From NCBI RefSeq assembly GCF_000940805.1, contig NZ_CP007142.1, positions 2,208,593 to 2,272,592 on the forward strand: DNA of 64,000 bases, given 5' to 3'. Numbering within the stretch: position 1 is the stretch's first letter; each line of letters begins with the position of its first letter. Both the position numbers and the translations under genes were made by a program. The DNA comes from Gynuella sunshinyii YC6258 (lineage in GTDB: Bacteria > Pseudomonadota > Gammaproteobacteria > Pseudomonadales > Natronospirillaceae). The notes beneath the pieces are model-generated. The model worked only from the letters and a program-made list of their open reading frames with translations, ran no database searches and was not told the DNA's origin. Of this stretch, positions 35,564 to 44,064 are shown in pieces.

Positions 35564-37228
35564 TTATGCAACCTCCATTTTGTCGCTGACAGTGACTTTG
35601 AAGGCAGCAGTGTTGACTTCGACATTGTCATTGACGGTCAATACGGGTTCATCGTTGTAAATCAGTTCCAGCGCTTCGCCGACGGCCAGTGAGGCTTTTT
35701 CGCCACTGAGCCGGCAGCCGTCCTGGTCACTGAGAGTGAGCATGGTTTTTTCGCCACCGCTCAGGATCATGCCGGGTTCGCCTTCTTTGAGAGATATCGT
35801 CAGAGACATTTTTTCTTTACCCCAGAACAGGCCAACCTGCTCATATTGTTCGGCATACTCCATCGGCGGAGCATTAATCGGATTGTGCATCGCACCAACA
35901 ATCACCGGGCAACGGCCATCGCCACCGACAAAGGCCACCACCACTTCATCTTTTTCGCCTGGCGGCATAAAAAAGCCTGTCTGATCGCTACTGGCAAACG
36001 GGGTTGCCAGTCGGGCATAGATGACTTGTTTATCATCCTTACTGATGCCCGGCAGCCAGACCGGAATCCGGTACAGTCCTTCCGGGTCGGCAGCGAATTT
36101 GCCGACAATGCCTGTCAGCGGTGGAATCGGCGGTGGTTTGCGCCAGTCTGAAAACAGGGTGTGGTTCAGGTGCAGACCGAGTTCCAGATGGATGCGCCAG
36201 CCGCTCTTGGTAATCTGATGGGTGACCGAACTGATCAGGTATTTACCGGAAAACGTGTCACCAACATCCTGCAGGTCAATGACGGTCAGCGGCTGCAGGG
36301 TCAGCGATTGGGGTGACAGGGCTGCATTGATGACGAGTTTCCCCTGAATCAGATCCAGCTGGCGGTAAAACAACTCGGCATTGGCCTGGGTCTGCAGTTC
36401 GGCATCACTGACCGGGATGGCAATATTCTGGTCCTGTGTCAGCCCCAGACTCTGGTGTGGTGGTTTGAGCAGATCGTTCAGGTATGACGATGTGCCGGTG
36501 TGGCTGCTGGTAACGGCCTGTTGCTTGATATCCCAGCCGGCCAGTTTGAGTTCATCGAACTGTGAACAGATGTCCTGAGCGATGGAAAAATGTTCGATAC
36601 CACTACTTTTGAAATTGATTGTCTGGGCTGAGCCGGCGGCCGACTGAATGCTTTCCGGGTGGACAATACTGTCACCCTCTGGACCTGGCAGGTAGAGAAA
36701 ACCGTTGGCCAGTACTCTCGCCATGATGGCTCGCCACGGTGTCTGCCGGTAAACCACAAACTGTTGTTGTTGGATGGCCTGATCGGCTTTAGGCAGGGTC
36801 AGAGTGATGCCGCGCAGTTCTGCCAGCGCTTTGATGATCTGGGTATCATCGGCATGGGTGTCGGCATTAAAGGCCAGGGTTTCTTCGCCTTCCGTCAGGG
36901 TGCCGGCGCTGCCATGGGCGATGATTTCGGCGTAGGGATGGGTGTCTATGCCAATACGTTGAGCTGTGACGATGCCCTTGAAGCTTGCCTCGGCCACCAT
37001 ATCGCTGCCATCAAACGCGCGGGCGCTAAAGGTGATTTCTTCGCCGGCCTGGGGAATGCCAGCCGCCGTCAGGTTGAAGCTGCCGGCTTCTTCGGTGTCG
37101 GCTTCGGCATCGATATTGGCCAGTCGGATGTTAAAACCGGCAATCCGGTTAACGGCATATTGCCAGTTGACTGAAACGATCAGGCCACTGATCTGACGGC
37201 CGTTGATGAAGTAGTTGTAATGAATCAT
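35564..37228 (-). CDS. eCIS spike protein (Afp8/VgrG-like)
   Basis: 554-residue spike protein (VgrG/gp27-gp5 type). N-terminal gp27-like domain, then a GPEG patch, an OB-fold (LTGIVGKFAADPEGLYRIPVWLPG), GYVARLATPFAS and the PPGEKDEVVVAFVGGDGRCPVIVGAMHN block. The C-terminus is a beta-needle with alternating short strands. No PAAR tip is fused. Start set at ATG 37228 by GGAGAG; the longer frame (37258) overlaps the LysM gene. Confidence 0.88.
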   Translation of the reverse strand: MIHYNYFINGRQISGLIVSVNWQYAVNRIAGFNIRLANIDAEADTEEAGSFNLTAAGIPQAGEEITFSARAFDGSDMVAEASFKGIVTAQRIGIDTHPYAEIIAHGSAGTLTEGEETLAFNADTHADDTQIIKALAELRGITLTLPKADQAIQQQQFVVYRQTPWRAIMARVLANGFLYLPGPEGDSIVHPESIQSAAGSAQTINFKSSGIEHFSIAQDICSQFDELKLAGWDIKQQAVTSSHTGTSSYLNDLLKPPHQSLGLTQDQNIAIPVSDAELQTQANAELFYRQLDLIQGKLVINAALSPQSLTLQPLTVIDLQDVGDTFSGKYLISSVTHQITKSGWRIHLELGLHLNHTLFSDWRKPPPIPPLTGIVGKFAADPEGLYRIPVWLPGISKDDKQVIYARLATPFASSDQTGFFMPPGEKDEVVVAFVGGDGRCPVIVGAMHNPINAPPMEYAEQYEQVGLFWGKEKMSLTISLKEGEPGMILSGGEKTMLTLSDQDGCRLSGEKASLAVGEALELIYNDEPVLTVNDNVEVNTAAFKVTVSDKMEVA

Positions 37229-37250
37229 CAGTTGCTCTCCGGTCAGTCTG

Positions 37251-37997
37251 TCAGCCACCGAGTTGGCTGATGGGTGGTGCCTTCAGGCTGGTACCGTTAT
37301 GGTTACCTCGGAAACTGTTCATGCCGTTGGCAGCCGCCAGCGCGGCGGCAAATGCGACTGACCCATACGTTGTTGCGGCAGCCAGCGCCAGGCCAGTGCC
37401 GGCGTCTAAGGTGATGCTGCTGGTCAGGGCGGCGATGCTGGCTGAACCGGCTTCAGTGTCTTCTTTGGCGCAGTGCTGAAACTCACACTCCACCAGTGCC
37501 TTGACGCGGTCACCCCAGATATCCACCAGTTCGTTTTTGACCTTCATGCTCTTCAGCAAACAATGAAAGGTGCCGGCCGGGGTGTTGATTAACGGCATAT
37601 TGCGGGATTGAATGGTGAGGTAATTGAGGGCGTTTTTTTTCTGACTGGAATAACAGATATCGGCCAGGGTTTTGAGTTGTTTTTCCACACTCATGGGCAA
37701 TTTACCGGTATTCGACGTCGAAAACAGGGTGCTGCCAATGATCGGTGTTGCAAAGGTGGTATCGTCCAGAACGAAGGTCACTTTCAGGCCGGCGGGTGCT
37801 GTTCGGGTACCGGTGATCACTTCCTGGTTGTTCTGGGCATTGACCACATTGAACGACTGCTGCTGATCCACATCGAGGCTTTCCTGCAGAAATGGCAGTG
37901 ACACACTGGTTATTTTTTTGCTGCGACTGTTGTCCTGGTAACTGGTGATTTTTAACATGGGCAGTGTCAGTTGGCTGGCGTCAAGATAGCTGGACAT
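37251..37997 (-). CDS. eCIS LysM-region protein (Afp7-like)
   Basis: About 248 residues. It sits in the Afp7/Pvc7 position and shows the family pattern LPMLKITSYQDNSRSKKITSVSLPF and TPAGTFHCLLKSMKVKNELVDIWGDRVKALVECEF. In this family the protein links tube to spike at the hub. The C-terminal LysM domain seen in some homologues is not clear here; instead a hydrophobic Ala/Gly segment is found. Start at 37997; longer frame to 38051 rejected for lack of a ribosome site. Confidence 0.75.
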   Translation of the reverse strand: MSSYLDASQLTLPMLKITSYQDNSRSKKITSVSLPFLQESLDVDQQQSFNVVNAQNNQEVITGTRTAPAGLKVTFVLDDTTFATPIIGSTLFSTSNTGKLPMSVEKQLKTLADICYSSQKKNALNYLTIQSRNMPLINTPAGTFHCLLKSMKVKNELVDIWGDRVKALVECEFQHCAKEDTEAGSASIAALTSSITLDAGTGLALAAATTYGSVAFAAALAAANGMNSFRGNHNGTSLKAPPISQLGG

Positions 37998-37999
37998 GA

Positions 38000-38230
38000 T
38001 TAAGGTCTCTTGGTCAGTTGTATGGCCGCCAGTTGTTCTTCCAGTTGCCATGACAAATATTCATGCATTGCGTGGGGATGACGCTGTGACTGGTTGAGGC
38101 TGGTTTGCAAGGTCTGTAACTGCTGGCGGATGTCTGCCAGTTCCCGCAGTTCTGCGGTACCAGTGTCGGTGGCGGAGTCATGTTCCTCGACTCTGGCATT
38201 GATGGTGAAACGGTCAATTTCGGTGTTCAT
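38000..38230 (-). CDS. Small eCIS protein (DUF5908/Afp6-like)
   Basis: 76-residue acidic helical protein, EIDRFTINARVEE at the start. It is in the Afp6 position between the second tube gene and the LysM-type gene. Homologues are small DUF5908 proteins of unclear function. The ATG at 38230 has a GGGAG site; the upstream frame to 38251 is unlikely. Function is inferred from position. Confidence 0.65.
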   Translation of the reverse strand: MNTEIDRFTINARVEEHDSATDTGTAELRELADIRQQLQTLQTSLNQSQRHPHAMHEYLSWQLEEQLAAIQLTKRP

Positions 38231-38243
38231 AGTTATTTTCTCC

Positions 38244-38699
38244 CTAACCAAAATTTAAGGATACGTACTTGAGATCGGAGTATTTAAAGCTCATGGATTC
38301 GATCAGTATCTGATTGTTTTCGGCGTTCAGTGCATCCCAGTCCCACGATTCCAGATAGGCATTGCTGACGATCCAGGCATTGGCCGGGTTGCCTTTGCTG
38401 TTCAGGACGCTGATCAACAGATCCTTGCGCAACAGCCGGGTACCCCAGAACAGTGACTCAAGTGTATTGGCGGTGGTGAGCGGGCTGACGTTGCTGAATA
38501 CACCGCGTTTCAGCGTCAGAGTCTGGTCCGGCAGTTCGTTGGCCAGAGTCGTCATGCGGCCACGACGATTGATGGTTCGGCTCATCTTCAGGCCACTGAT
38601 GTCCTGAAAGGCGATATCGATAGTATTGGGCAGGCCGGTGGTCAGTATTACCACCACAAAGCGGTAACCCACCAGGGCACTGCCTGGATCAATGGGCAT
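38244..38699 (-). CDS. eCIS tube protein 2 (Afp5-like)
   Basis: 151-residue gp19-like tube protein: VGYRFVVVILT..., DIAFQDISGLKM, LPDQTLTLKRGVF and AWIVSNAYLESWDWDALNAENNQILIESMSFKYSDL. It stacks as the inner tube or its first ring at the baseplate (Afp5 role). ATG 38699 is preferred because AAAGGAG precedes it. A strong stem-loop separates it from tube 1. Confidence 0.88.
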   Translation of the reverse strand: MPIDPGSALVGYRFVVVILTTGLPNTIDIAFQDISGLKMSRTINRRGRMTTLANELPDQTLTLKRGVFSNVSPLTTANTLESLFWGTRLLRKDLLISVLNSKGNPANAWIVSNAYLESWDWDALNAENNQILIESMSFKYSDLKYVSLNFG

Positions 38700-38721
38700 G
38701 GGGAAACTCCTTTTTGATTGA

Positions 38722-38755
38722 CCGGACAACTACGATAGGATTCGTAGTTGTTCGG
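38722..38755 (-). other. Stem-loop between the two tube genes
   Basis: ACAACTACGA and TCGTAGTTGT pair over 10 bp, extended by CCG/CGG across a mismatch, with a 6-nt loop. It sits 13 bp after the tube 1 stop. It could stabilise or process the mRNA to raise tube 1 relative to the downstream genes. Confidence 0.6.
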
Positions 38756-38768
38756 CCCTGGTTGAGGA

Positions 38769-39218
38769 TCAGGCGAAACTGATCGTGACTTTGTCGGCTA
38801 CCAGTTCCAGCTGTTCGATACTGGCTTCATTGGAGCTGCCATTGAAACTTGGCGCCGTGAGTTTTTTCGGGAAGGCGTTGCCAATAGTCCAGGTGACCAG
38901 TGCGCCGCCATCAGTTTCCGGATCCACCAGCGAAACGGTAATGTCGCGTTTTTCCACCAGATTGAGATTGATGGAATTGATCCATTCGTACAGCTGGCTC
39001 TGCTTGCGCACCAGACCGCGTTTCAGGGTGATATTCACGTCGGTTTCCTGACCCGGCATTTGTTTCTTGCCCAGGCCGTCTTTGTAGGTAATCGGGTCAT
39101 TGCCGATGTCCAGGCCGGATACTTCAGAAAAGGCCATGGATTCGCCACCCACAGAGACCCGGAAACGATAGACCGGAATAGGGTAGTTGCTTTTTAAGTC
39201 ATCAATGCTTTCAGCCAT
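38769..39218 (-). CDS. eCIS main tube protein (Afp1-like)
   Basis: 149-residue gp19-like tube subunit: PVYRFRVSVGGESMAFSEVSGLD, then TYKDGLGKKQMPGQETDVNITLKRGLV and WTIGNAFPKKLTAPSFNGSSNEASIEQLELVAD. In Afp, this type stacks along the full tube. It follows sheath 2 and precedes tube 2. Probably the major subunit. Confidence 0.9.
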   Translation of the reverse strand: MAESIDDLKSNYPIPVYRFRVSVGGESMAFSEVSGLDIGNDPITYKDGLGKKQMPGQETDVNITLKRGLVRKQSQLYEWINSINLNLVEKRDITVSLVDPETDGGALVTWTIGNAFPKKLTAPSFNGSSNEASIEQLELVADKVTISFA

Positions 39219-39308
39219 TTGTAAACTCCAAACGAATAATTAAGATTAACAGGTGATTTTAGTGGGTATTGTTTCTGGCCGGTTTGATCCGGTCAGAGGA
39301 AAGCCGCA

Positions 39309-40700
39309 CTAACCTTCAATGCTCTTATGTGAGAAGGTCAGTACGATGAACTCGGCCGGTCTGACGGCCGCCAGACCGATTTCGATGTTCATGATGCCGT
39401 TGTTGATGTCGTCTTCGGTCATGGTCAGGCCCAGACCGATGTTGACAAAGAATGCCTGGTCCGTGGTGGTGCCAAAGAATGCTCCCTGTTTCCAAAGGTT
39501 TTCGAGATAACTTTCGATGGTGGTTTTGATCTTGAGCCAGGTGAATGGGGTATTCGGCTCGAACACCGCAAAGTAGGATGCTTTTTTGACCGATTCCTCC
39601 ACCATATTGAAGAGCCGGCGGACCGGAACATAACGCCATTCATTGGAGTTGCCGTCCAGGGTTCTGGCACCCCAGACCAGTGTGCCTTTGCCCACAAAGC
39701 TGCGGATAGCATTGATGGATTTACCGGCAACGGTATCGACGTTCAGATCTTCCTGTTCGCTGTTATCGATATCCACAGTGGGGGCAATGACCTGCACCAG
39801 GGCAACATTGGCCGGTGCTTTCCAAACGCCACGCTGGGCATCGGTTTTGGCCATGACGCCAGCGATGGCGGCGCTGGGTGGCAGCACCAGGTAGTGAGTG
39901 GCGAGCAGTGCTTTGACCTGATTGTAATAAGCCGTGGAATAGTGATCGAAATCAGGATTATTCAGCTCGCTGAGCGAAGCTTCTGTTCCATCCGGCAGCG
40001 TGACCGTAACCTTCTCTTCACCATAACTGCGTGCCATGGACGTTTTCAGGTAAGGGTAATATGCCGCACCGTACTTCAGCCCTTGAGAGACTTTATTGCG
40101 CATGTTGGCGGCGTCATCCCGGATGGCATTGGAGCACTTCACATCGACCAGCGCAAAACGGTCCATCATGGTTTCTGCATGGGTCAGTGCCGCATTCTGG
40201 ATATCGTAATGATCTTGATAGCTGAGCAGCACACTTTCCGGGCAGGAGATCAGGGTCACCTCATCAACCTTGCTCAGGCTGTTGATGGCTTTGATGAACT
40301 CGTCCTTTGCTTTTGGCTCGGTGGTATCATTTTCCGTCAGGGTTGTGCTGTAATCACCAATACTGATCACATAACAGGTACCACCGCCGTTGGCAAAAAA
40401 GTGCGCCACGGACTGGTACAGGAAGTGACCGGCAGTGCTCGTCCCTGGAATGAAAAATTCCGCACTGTCAGAGTTATATTTGACCGTTACGGCTTCTGCA
40501 CAGGCATTGCCAAAATTAGCCACGTATTCCAGCATGCTGGTGATGCGGATGGCTTTCTGTGTTATGTCCTCGCCACGGCTGTTCTCAGTCACTTGGGTGT
40601 AACCGATAAAAGCCGGTATAGCGGTGGGCACTTCAGCCACCGATGGGCTGAGCAGGGAGCGTTCTTTGACGTAAACGTCAGGGGTTTTATATTGACTCAT
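39309..40700 (-). CDS. eCIS tail sheath protein, short form
   Basis: 463-residue contractile sheath protein. Features are TPDVYVKERSLLSPSVAEVPTAIPAFIGYT at the N-terminus and GTLVWGARTLDGNSNEWRYVPVRRLFNMVEESV followed by AFFGTTTDQAFFVNIGLGLTMTEDDINNG near the end. The sheath core is complete and there is only a short middle loop. A 236-bp stretch at the 3' end (39310-39545) is identical to the same part of the longer sheath gene upstream. AAGGAACC precedes the start. Confidence 0.93.
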   Translation of the reverse strand: MSQYKTPDVYVKERSLLSPSVAEVPTAIPAFIGYTQVTENSRGEDITQKAIRITSMLEYVANFGNACAEAVTVKYNSDSAEFFIPGTSTAGHFLYQSVAHFFANGGGTCYVISIGDYSTTLTENDTTEPKAKDEFIKAINSLSKVDEVTLISCPESVLLSYQDHYDIQNAALTHAETMMDRFALVDVKCSNAIRDDAANMRNKVSQGLKYGAAYYPYLKTSMARSYGEEKVTVTLPDGTEASLSELNNPDFDHYSTAYYNQVKALLATHYLVLPPSAAIAGVMAKTDAQRGVWKAPANVALVQVIAPTVDIDNSEQEDLNVDTVAGKSINAIRSFVGKGTLVWGARTLDGNSNEWRYVPVRRLFNMVEESVKKASYFAVFEPNTPFTWLKIKTTIESYLENLWKQGAFFGTTTDQAFFVNIGLGLTMTEDDINNGIMNIEIGLAAVRPAEFIVLTFSHKSIEG

Positions 40701-40901
40701 AGGGGTTCCTTATAGCTAAGGGGTGACCATCAAAGAGATCAGCATGATCCGATTGCTGGCCGGGTTAGTAATGACAACTTTGCGTGGGCCTTACCGAGTG
40801 ATAAGGCGATAACTGTCGGTCGTTCTCCTTGGGCAGCTCAGAGTTTTTGAACGATTAATCAATCACTGCAGACAAGGGGCGAGCATCCCTGCACAGCCTG
40901 A

Positions 40902-42752
40902 TTAACCTTCAATGCTCTTATGTGAGAAGGTCAGTACGATGAACTCGGCCGGTCTGACGGCCGCCAGACCGATTTCGATGTTCATGATGCCGTTGTTGAT
41001 GTCGTCTTCGGTCATGGTCAGGCCCAGACCGATGTTGACAAAGAATGCCTGGTCCGTGGTGGTGCCAAAGAATGCTCCCTGTTTCCAAAGGTTTTCGAGA
41101 TAACTTTCGATGGTGGTTTTGATCTTGAGCCAGGTGAAGGGAGTGTTTGGTTCGAATACCGCGAAATAGGACGCTTTTTTGACCGATTCCTCCACCATAT
41201 TGAAGAGCCGGCGGACCGGAACGTAACGCCATTCATTGGAGTTACCGTCCAGGGTTCTGGCGCCCCAGACCAACGTGCCCTTGCCTACGAAACTGCGGAT
41301 GGCATTGATGGATTTACCGGCAACGGTATCGACGTTCAGATCTTCCTGTTCGCCGTTATCGATATCCACGGTGGGGGCAATGACCTGCACCAGGGCGACA
41401 TTGGCCGGTGCTTTCCAGACGCCACGCTGAGCATCGGTTTTGGCCATGACGCCAGCGATGGCGGCGCTGGGTGGCAGCACCAGGTAGTGAGTGGCGAGCA
41501 GTGCTTTGACCTGATTGTAGTAGGCGGTGGAATAGAACAGATAGTCTGGGTCGTTTAGTTTGGACAGGAGCGCCGAACCCTGGTTACTTTCGCTGACGTG
41601 TTTATACAAGGTGGGAGGAGGAGTGGTCTCGGTGTTGACCTTCCGACCATCATTGTCAGCCGCGTTATCGATGGCGTAACCCTGCCAATCGAGAGCCTTT
41701 GTTGTATCGTCTTCTGCAGGTTTAGAATCCTCATCGGCTTTACCGCCAGATGCAAAAATTCCATATGGATTTTCACCGGCCAAACGTTGCCCCAGCGTTT
41801 CAATGTTCTCGTGATCAACAGGATAGCCTTGCAAATCCATATAAAGATCCTGATCTGAGAACTTGACGAAGATCGAACTACGATAATCTTCTATTTTGTA
41901 GGATGGTTCCAGTTCACTGCTCCCCTCCTTGGAAACCATTTTGAAACCATGCTTGTTAACTTCCACAATTTCGACTTTCTTTACGGACTCATCTTTTACG
42001 ATGTCAAACGCATAATAACCTTCCACCGTTTCATGCAGCTCAGGCAGTCTGGTGACCATCGGCGGTAGTTCCACAATCACTTTGTTTTCATCATAACTTC
42101 TTGGTGTGGAGGTTTTCAGATAGGGATAATAGGCGGCGCCATATTTAAGACCCTGAGTGACCTTGTCACGCATAGTGGCAGCATCTGCAATAATGTTGTT
42201 GCTGCATTGCACATCGACCAGCGCAAAACGGTCCATCATCTGTTCTGCATGAGACAATGCCGCATTCTGGATATCGTAATGGCTCTGGGCATCAAGCTTC
42301 ACACTTTCCGGACAGCACATCAGGGTGACTTCGTCGACTTTTTTCAGGAGTTCGATGGCAGTCATATAGGCTGTCTTATTCTTGGCGGTGTCATAATCGC
42401 CCAGGCTGACGACGTAGCAGGTGCCACCGCCATTGGCAAAAAACTGTGCAACGGCCTGATAAAGGAAATACTTTGCTGTCTGCTCAATCTCTTTGTAATC
42501 CAGATAAAATTCCCCGCTGTCCTGTTTGCAGGAAACATCCATAGACTCAAGATATTTACCACCGAACCGGGCTTCATATTCGAGCATGCTGGTCAGGCGA
42601 TAAGGTTTTTGAGTGATGAGATTACCGGCACTGTCTTGAGTGAGTGCGGTGTAACCAATAAAAGCAGGGATGGCAGTTGCCACCTCTGCTACAGAAGGGC
42701 CGAGTAGCGACCGTTCTTTGACATAAACGTCGGGGGTTTTGTATTGACTCAT
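40902..42752 (-). CDS. eCIS tail sheath protein, long form
   Basis: 616-residue sheath protein, similar to the short form at both ends but with an insertion of about 150 residues in the middle (near residues 228-400, starting NKVIVELPPMV and ending TLYKHVSESNQ). That inserted domain has no clear similarity to known sheaths and probably lies on the outside. Start set to 42752 by AAGGAATCTCCA; the frame extends to 42821. The sheath pair matches Afp2-4, in which several sheath paralogues are found. Confidence 0.93.
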   Translation of the reverse strand: MSQYKTPDVYVKERSLLGPSVAEVATAIPAFIGYTALTQDSAGNLITQKPYRLTSMLEYEARFGGKYLESMDVSCKQDSGEFYLDYKEIEQTAKYFLYQAVAQFFANGGGTCYVVSLGDYDTAKNKTAYMTAIELLKKVDEVTLMCCPESVKLDAQSHYDIQNAALSHAEQMMDRFALVDVQCSNNIIADAATMRDKVTQGLKYGAAYYPYLKTSTPRSYDENKVIVELPPMVTRLPELHETVEGYYAFDIVKDESVKKVEIVEVNKHGFKMVSKEGSSELEPSYKIEDYRSSIFVKFSDQDLYMDLQGYPVDHENIETLGQRLAGENPYGIFASGGKADEDSKPAEDDTTKALDWQGYAIDNAADNDGRKVNTETTPPPTLYKHVSESNQGSALLSKLNDPDYLFYSTAYYNQVKALLATHYLVLPPSAAIAGVMAKTDAQRGVWKAPANVALVQVIAPTVDIDNGEQEDLNVDTVAGKSINAIRSFVGKGTLVWGARTLDGNSNEWRYVPVRRLFNMVEESVKKASYFAVFEPNTPFTWLKIKTTIESYLENLWKQGAFFGTTTDQAFFVNIGLGLTMTEDDINNGIMNIEIGLAAVRPAEFIVLTFSHKSIEG

Positions 42753-42813
42753 TGGAGATTCCTTATAGTAACGGGATAAAAACAAGCAAAGGTGGATGGC
42801 CTTTTCGGGTTTT

Positions 42814-42834
42814 GCCGTCACATCGAATAGACGG
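42814..42834 (-). promoter_or_regulatory. Hairpin and half-promoter before the sheath gene
   Basis: GCCGTC (42814-42819) can pair with GACGGC (42830-42835) around an 10-nt loop. The same arm includes CCGTCTATTC (minus strand, 42826-42834), the -10-like half of the eCIS promoter set, but the -35-like TTCACAY is missing (CGGAAAA in its place). It may be a degraded promoter. It lies about 75 bp before the sheath start. Confidence 0.4.
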
Positions 42835-42836
42835 CA

Positions 42837-43280
42837 TTAGTGGTATATTTTCCGGTTCGACTGCATGGCGCAGTAGAAATTGAGCTGAATATGCTCGAAC
42901 TGTTGTTGCAGCCATTCCGATTCGCTTTCATTGATGCGTTGAATCAGTTGGTCGCTGAGTTTTCCGTTCACTGGCAGATCCAGGCAGATCTGGATAAGCC
43001 GCAGCGTCAGGTTGCCATTGGTCGCTAGTGCGAAATCAAAAAACAGGTTTGCGAGCTGTTGATCCCGAAACTGGTCACAACCAAGTTGCTGCCAGATTTC
43101 CGCGCAATACAACTCGCGTAGTAAGTGTGATAACTCGCCCTGACTGAAGCCGATGGTTTGCATGTCATACCAGCTCGTTAAGGGGTGGTTTATCAGCTCA
43201 TGACCGTTGTAGTCAGTTTCTTCGATCAGTTTTCGAATGTGTGTGAGTATGTGGTTAAACGCATGCTGATAACTGGCCAT
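42837..43280 (-). CDS. GH108-like protein with an apparently missing catalytic residue
   Basis: 147-residue protein. The pattern IGFSQGELSHLLRELYCAEIWQQLGCDQFRDQQLANLFFDFALATNGNLTLRLIQICLDLPVNGKLSDQLI resembles GH108 (TtsA/secretion activator) lysozymes and their peptidoglycan-binding half, in which AxxYxxxYW, LFDxAVNxG and LQxxLGxxxDGxxGP are conserved. The EGGY motif with the catalytic Glu is not seen (ETDYNGHELIN stands in its place). It may be a structural derivative. Placed between the possible tip gene and the sheath genes. Family assignment is moderate. Confidence 0.5.
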   Translation of the reverse strand: MASYQHAFNHILTHIRKLIEETDYNGHELINHPLTSWYDMQTIGFSQGELSHLLRELYCAEIWQQLGCDQFRDQQLANLFFDFALATNGNLTLRLIQICLDLPVNGKLSDQLIQRINESESEWLQQQFEHIQLNFYCAMQSNRKIYH

Positions 43281-43295
43281 GGTGTTTGTTTCCCG

Positions 43296-43709
43296 TCAGG
43301 CACTGTCGATTTTTCCAGCAGCGGCGGCACTACTGAGGGTGACTTCTGTCGGAGGGTTGCTGTCGGGTTGACCGTTACCAGGATTTATTGCCGGGATAGC
43401 CGTAACACTGCATTTGATATCGCTGACCAGTACCACAGGATCACCTTTTTTAATGGTTTTTTCCGCCAGCTCGATACTGCTTATGGAGGCGAAGCTCACA
43501 AAGCCGTTGACAAAAGGCGGGTTAATGTAGGGGATGTTGGTGAAGTTCTGGGTTAGAAACTGTTCTAAATCAGCCTCAACAACCAGCTCGTTGGCCATAT
43601 CGATAATCCCGGTTGACTGAACCTGCAGGGGTGGCAGCATCGGAAGCAGCGAGATACCTTTGTCCAGTTGAACAGTGAGAACGGCATTGGCGGCTAAGAC
43701 TTTGGCCAT
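43296..43709 (-). CDS. Hypothetical eCIS protein (PAAR-like tip?)
   Basis: 137-residue protein, not recognised with certainty. It has the pattern DLEQFLTQNFTNIPYINPPFVNGFVSFASISSIELAEKTIKKGDPVVL followed by CSVTAIPAINPGNGQPDSNPP, which loosely resembles short PAAR-like or DUF4280-type tip proteins. The eCIS otherwise has no obvious Afp10-like PAAR gene, so this is a candidate. The ribosome site AGAGGAATCC/AGGAATCC lies before the ATG. Confidence 0.5.
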   Translation of the reverse strand: MAKVLAANAVLTVQLDKGISLLPMLPPLQVQSTGIIDMANELVVEADLEQFLTQNFTNIPYINPPFVNGFVSFASISSIELAEKTIKKGDPVVLVSDIKCSVTAIPAINPGNGQPDSNPPTEVTLSSAAAAGKIDSA

Positions 43710-43772
43710 GGTTGGATTCCTGTCAGAGGAGTGAAGACAAATATGACACAGCGTATGGCGTGTGGTTGTATC

Positions 43773-43961
43773 TCAGTGTAGAAAAACGGTTAGTAAGCTG
43801 AGTAATTCCTTCAGAATGGTTGGGTCCATATCGAACCAGAAAGCCACCAGCATCGAGAGGATTACAAGTGTCCACATCTGTAGTGTTTTTCTGGATTTCT
43901 TTTTCGATTTGGAACGTTTTTTAAACAAACTTGCCAGTGCAGTGGTGATAAAACTTTTCAT
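43773..43961 (-). CDS. Small membrane protein of the eCIS locus
   Basis: 62 residues. A basic helix (FKKRSKSKKKSRKT) is followed by one hydrophobic segment (LWTLVILSMLVAFWF) and an amphipathic end. Could act as a holin-like or anchoring protein, but no family is recognised. The start at 43961 has AGGAGTAGGA; the frame to 44021 would begin before the ribosome site. It is the first gene after promoter P2 at 44036. Confidence 0.55.
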   Translation of the reverse strand: MKSFITTALASLFKKRSKSKKKSRKTLQMWTLVILSMLVAFWFDMDPTILKELLSLLTVFLH

Positions 43962-44035
43962 TCCTACTCCTAGGTCTGATGAAACATTCTTGTCAGGTAT
44001 CGGGCAGGCTCCGCCACCCAATTGAGTGGGTATTG

Positions 44036-44064
44036 AATAGACGGATCTGGTTGAAGGATGTGAA
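44036..44064 (-). promoter_or_regulatory. Putative ECF promoter P2 before the sheath/tube block
   Basis: Minus strand reads TTCACAT, 13 nt, CCGTCTATT. It is the same as the promoters at 31808 and 62418. It lies 75 bp before the small membrane gene and would drive genes through the sheath, tube and spike genes. Confidence 0.65.

Noticed and set aside
39894-40715. 273-residue plus-strand frame opposite the sheath gene
   Set aside because: Antisense shadow of a strongly conserved sheath gene.
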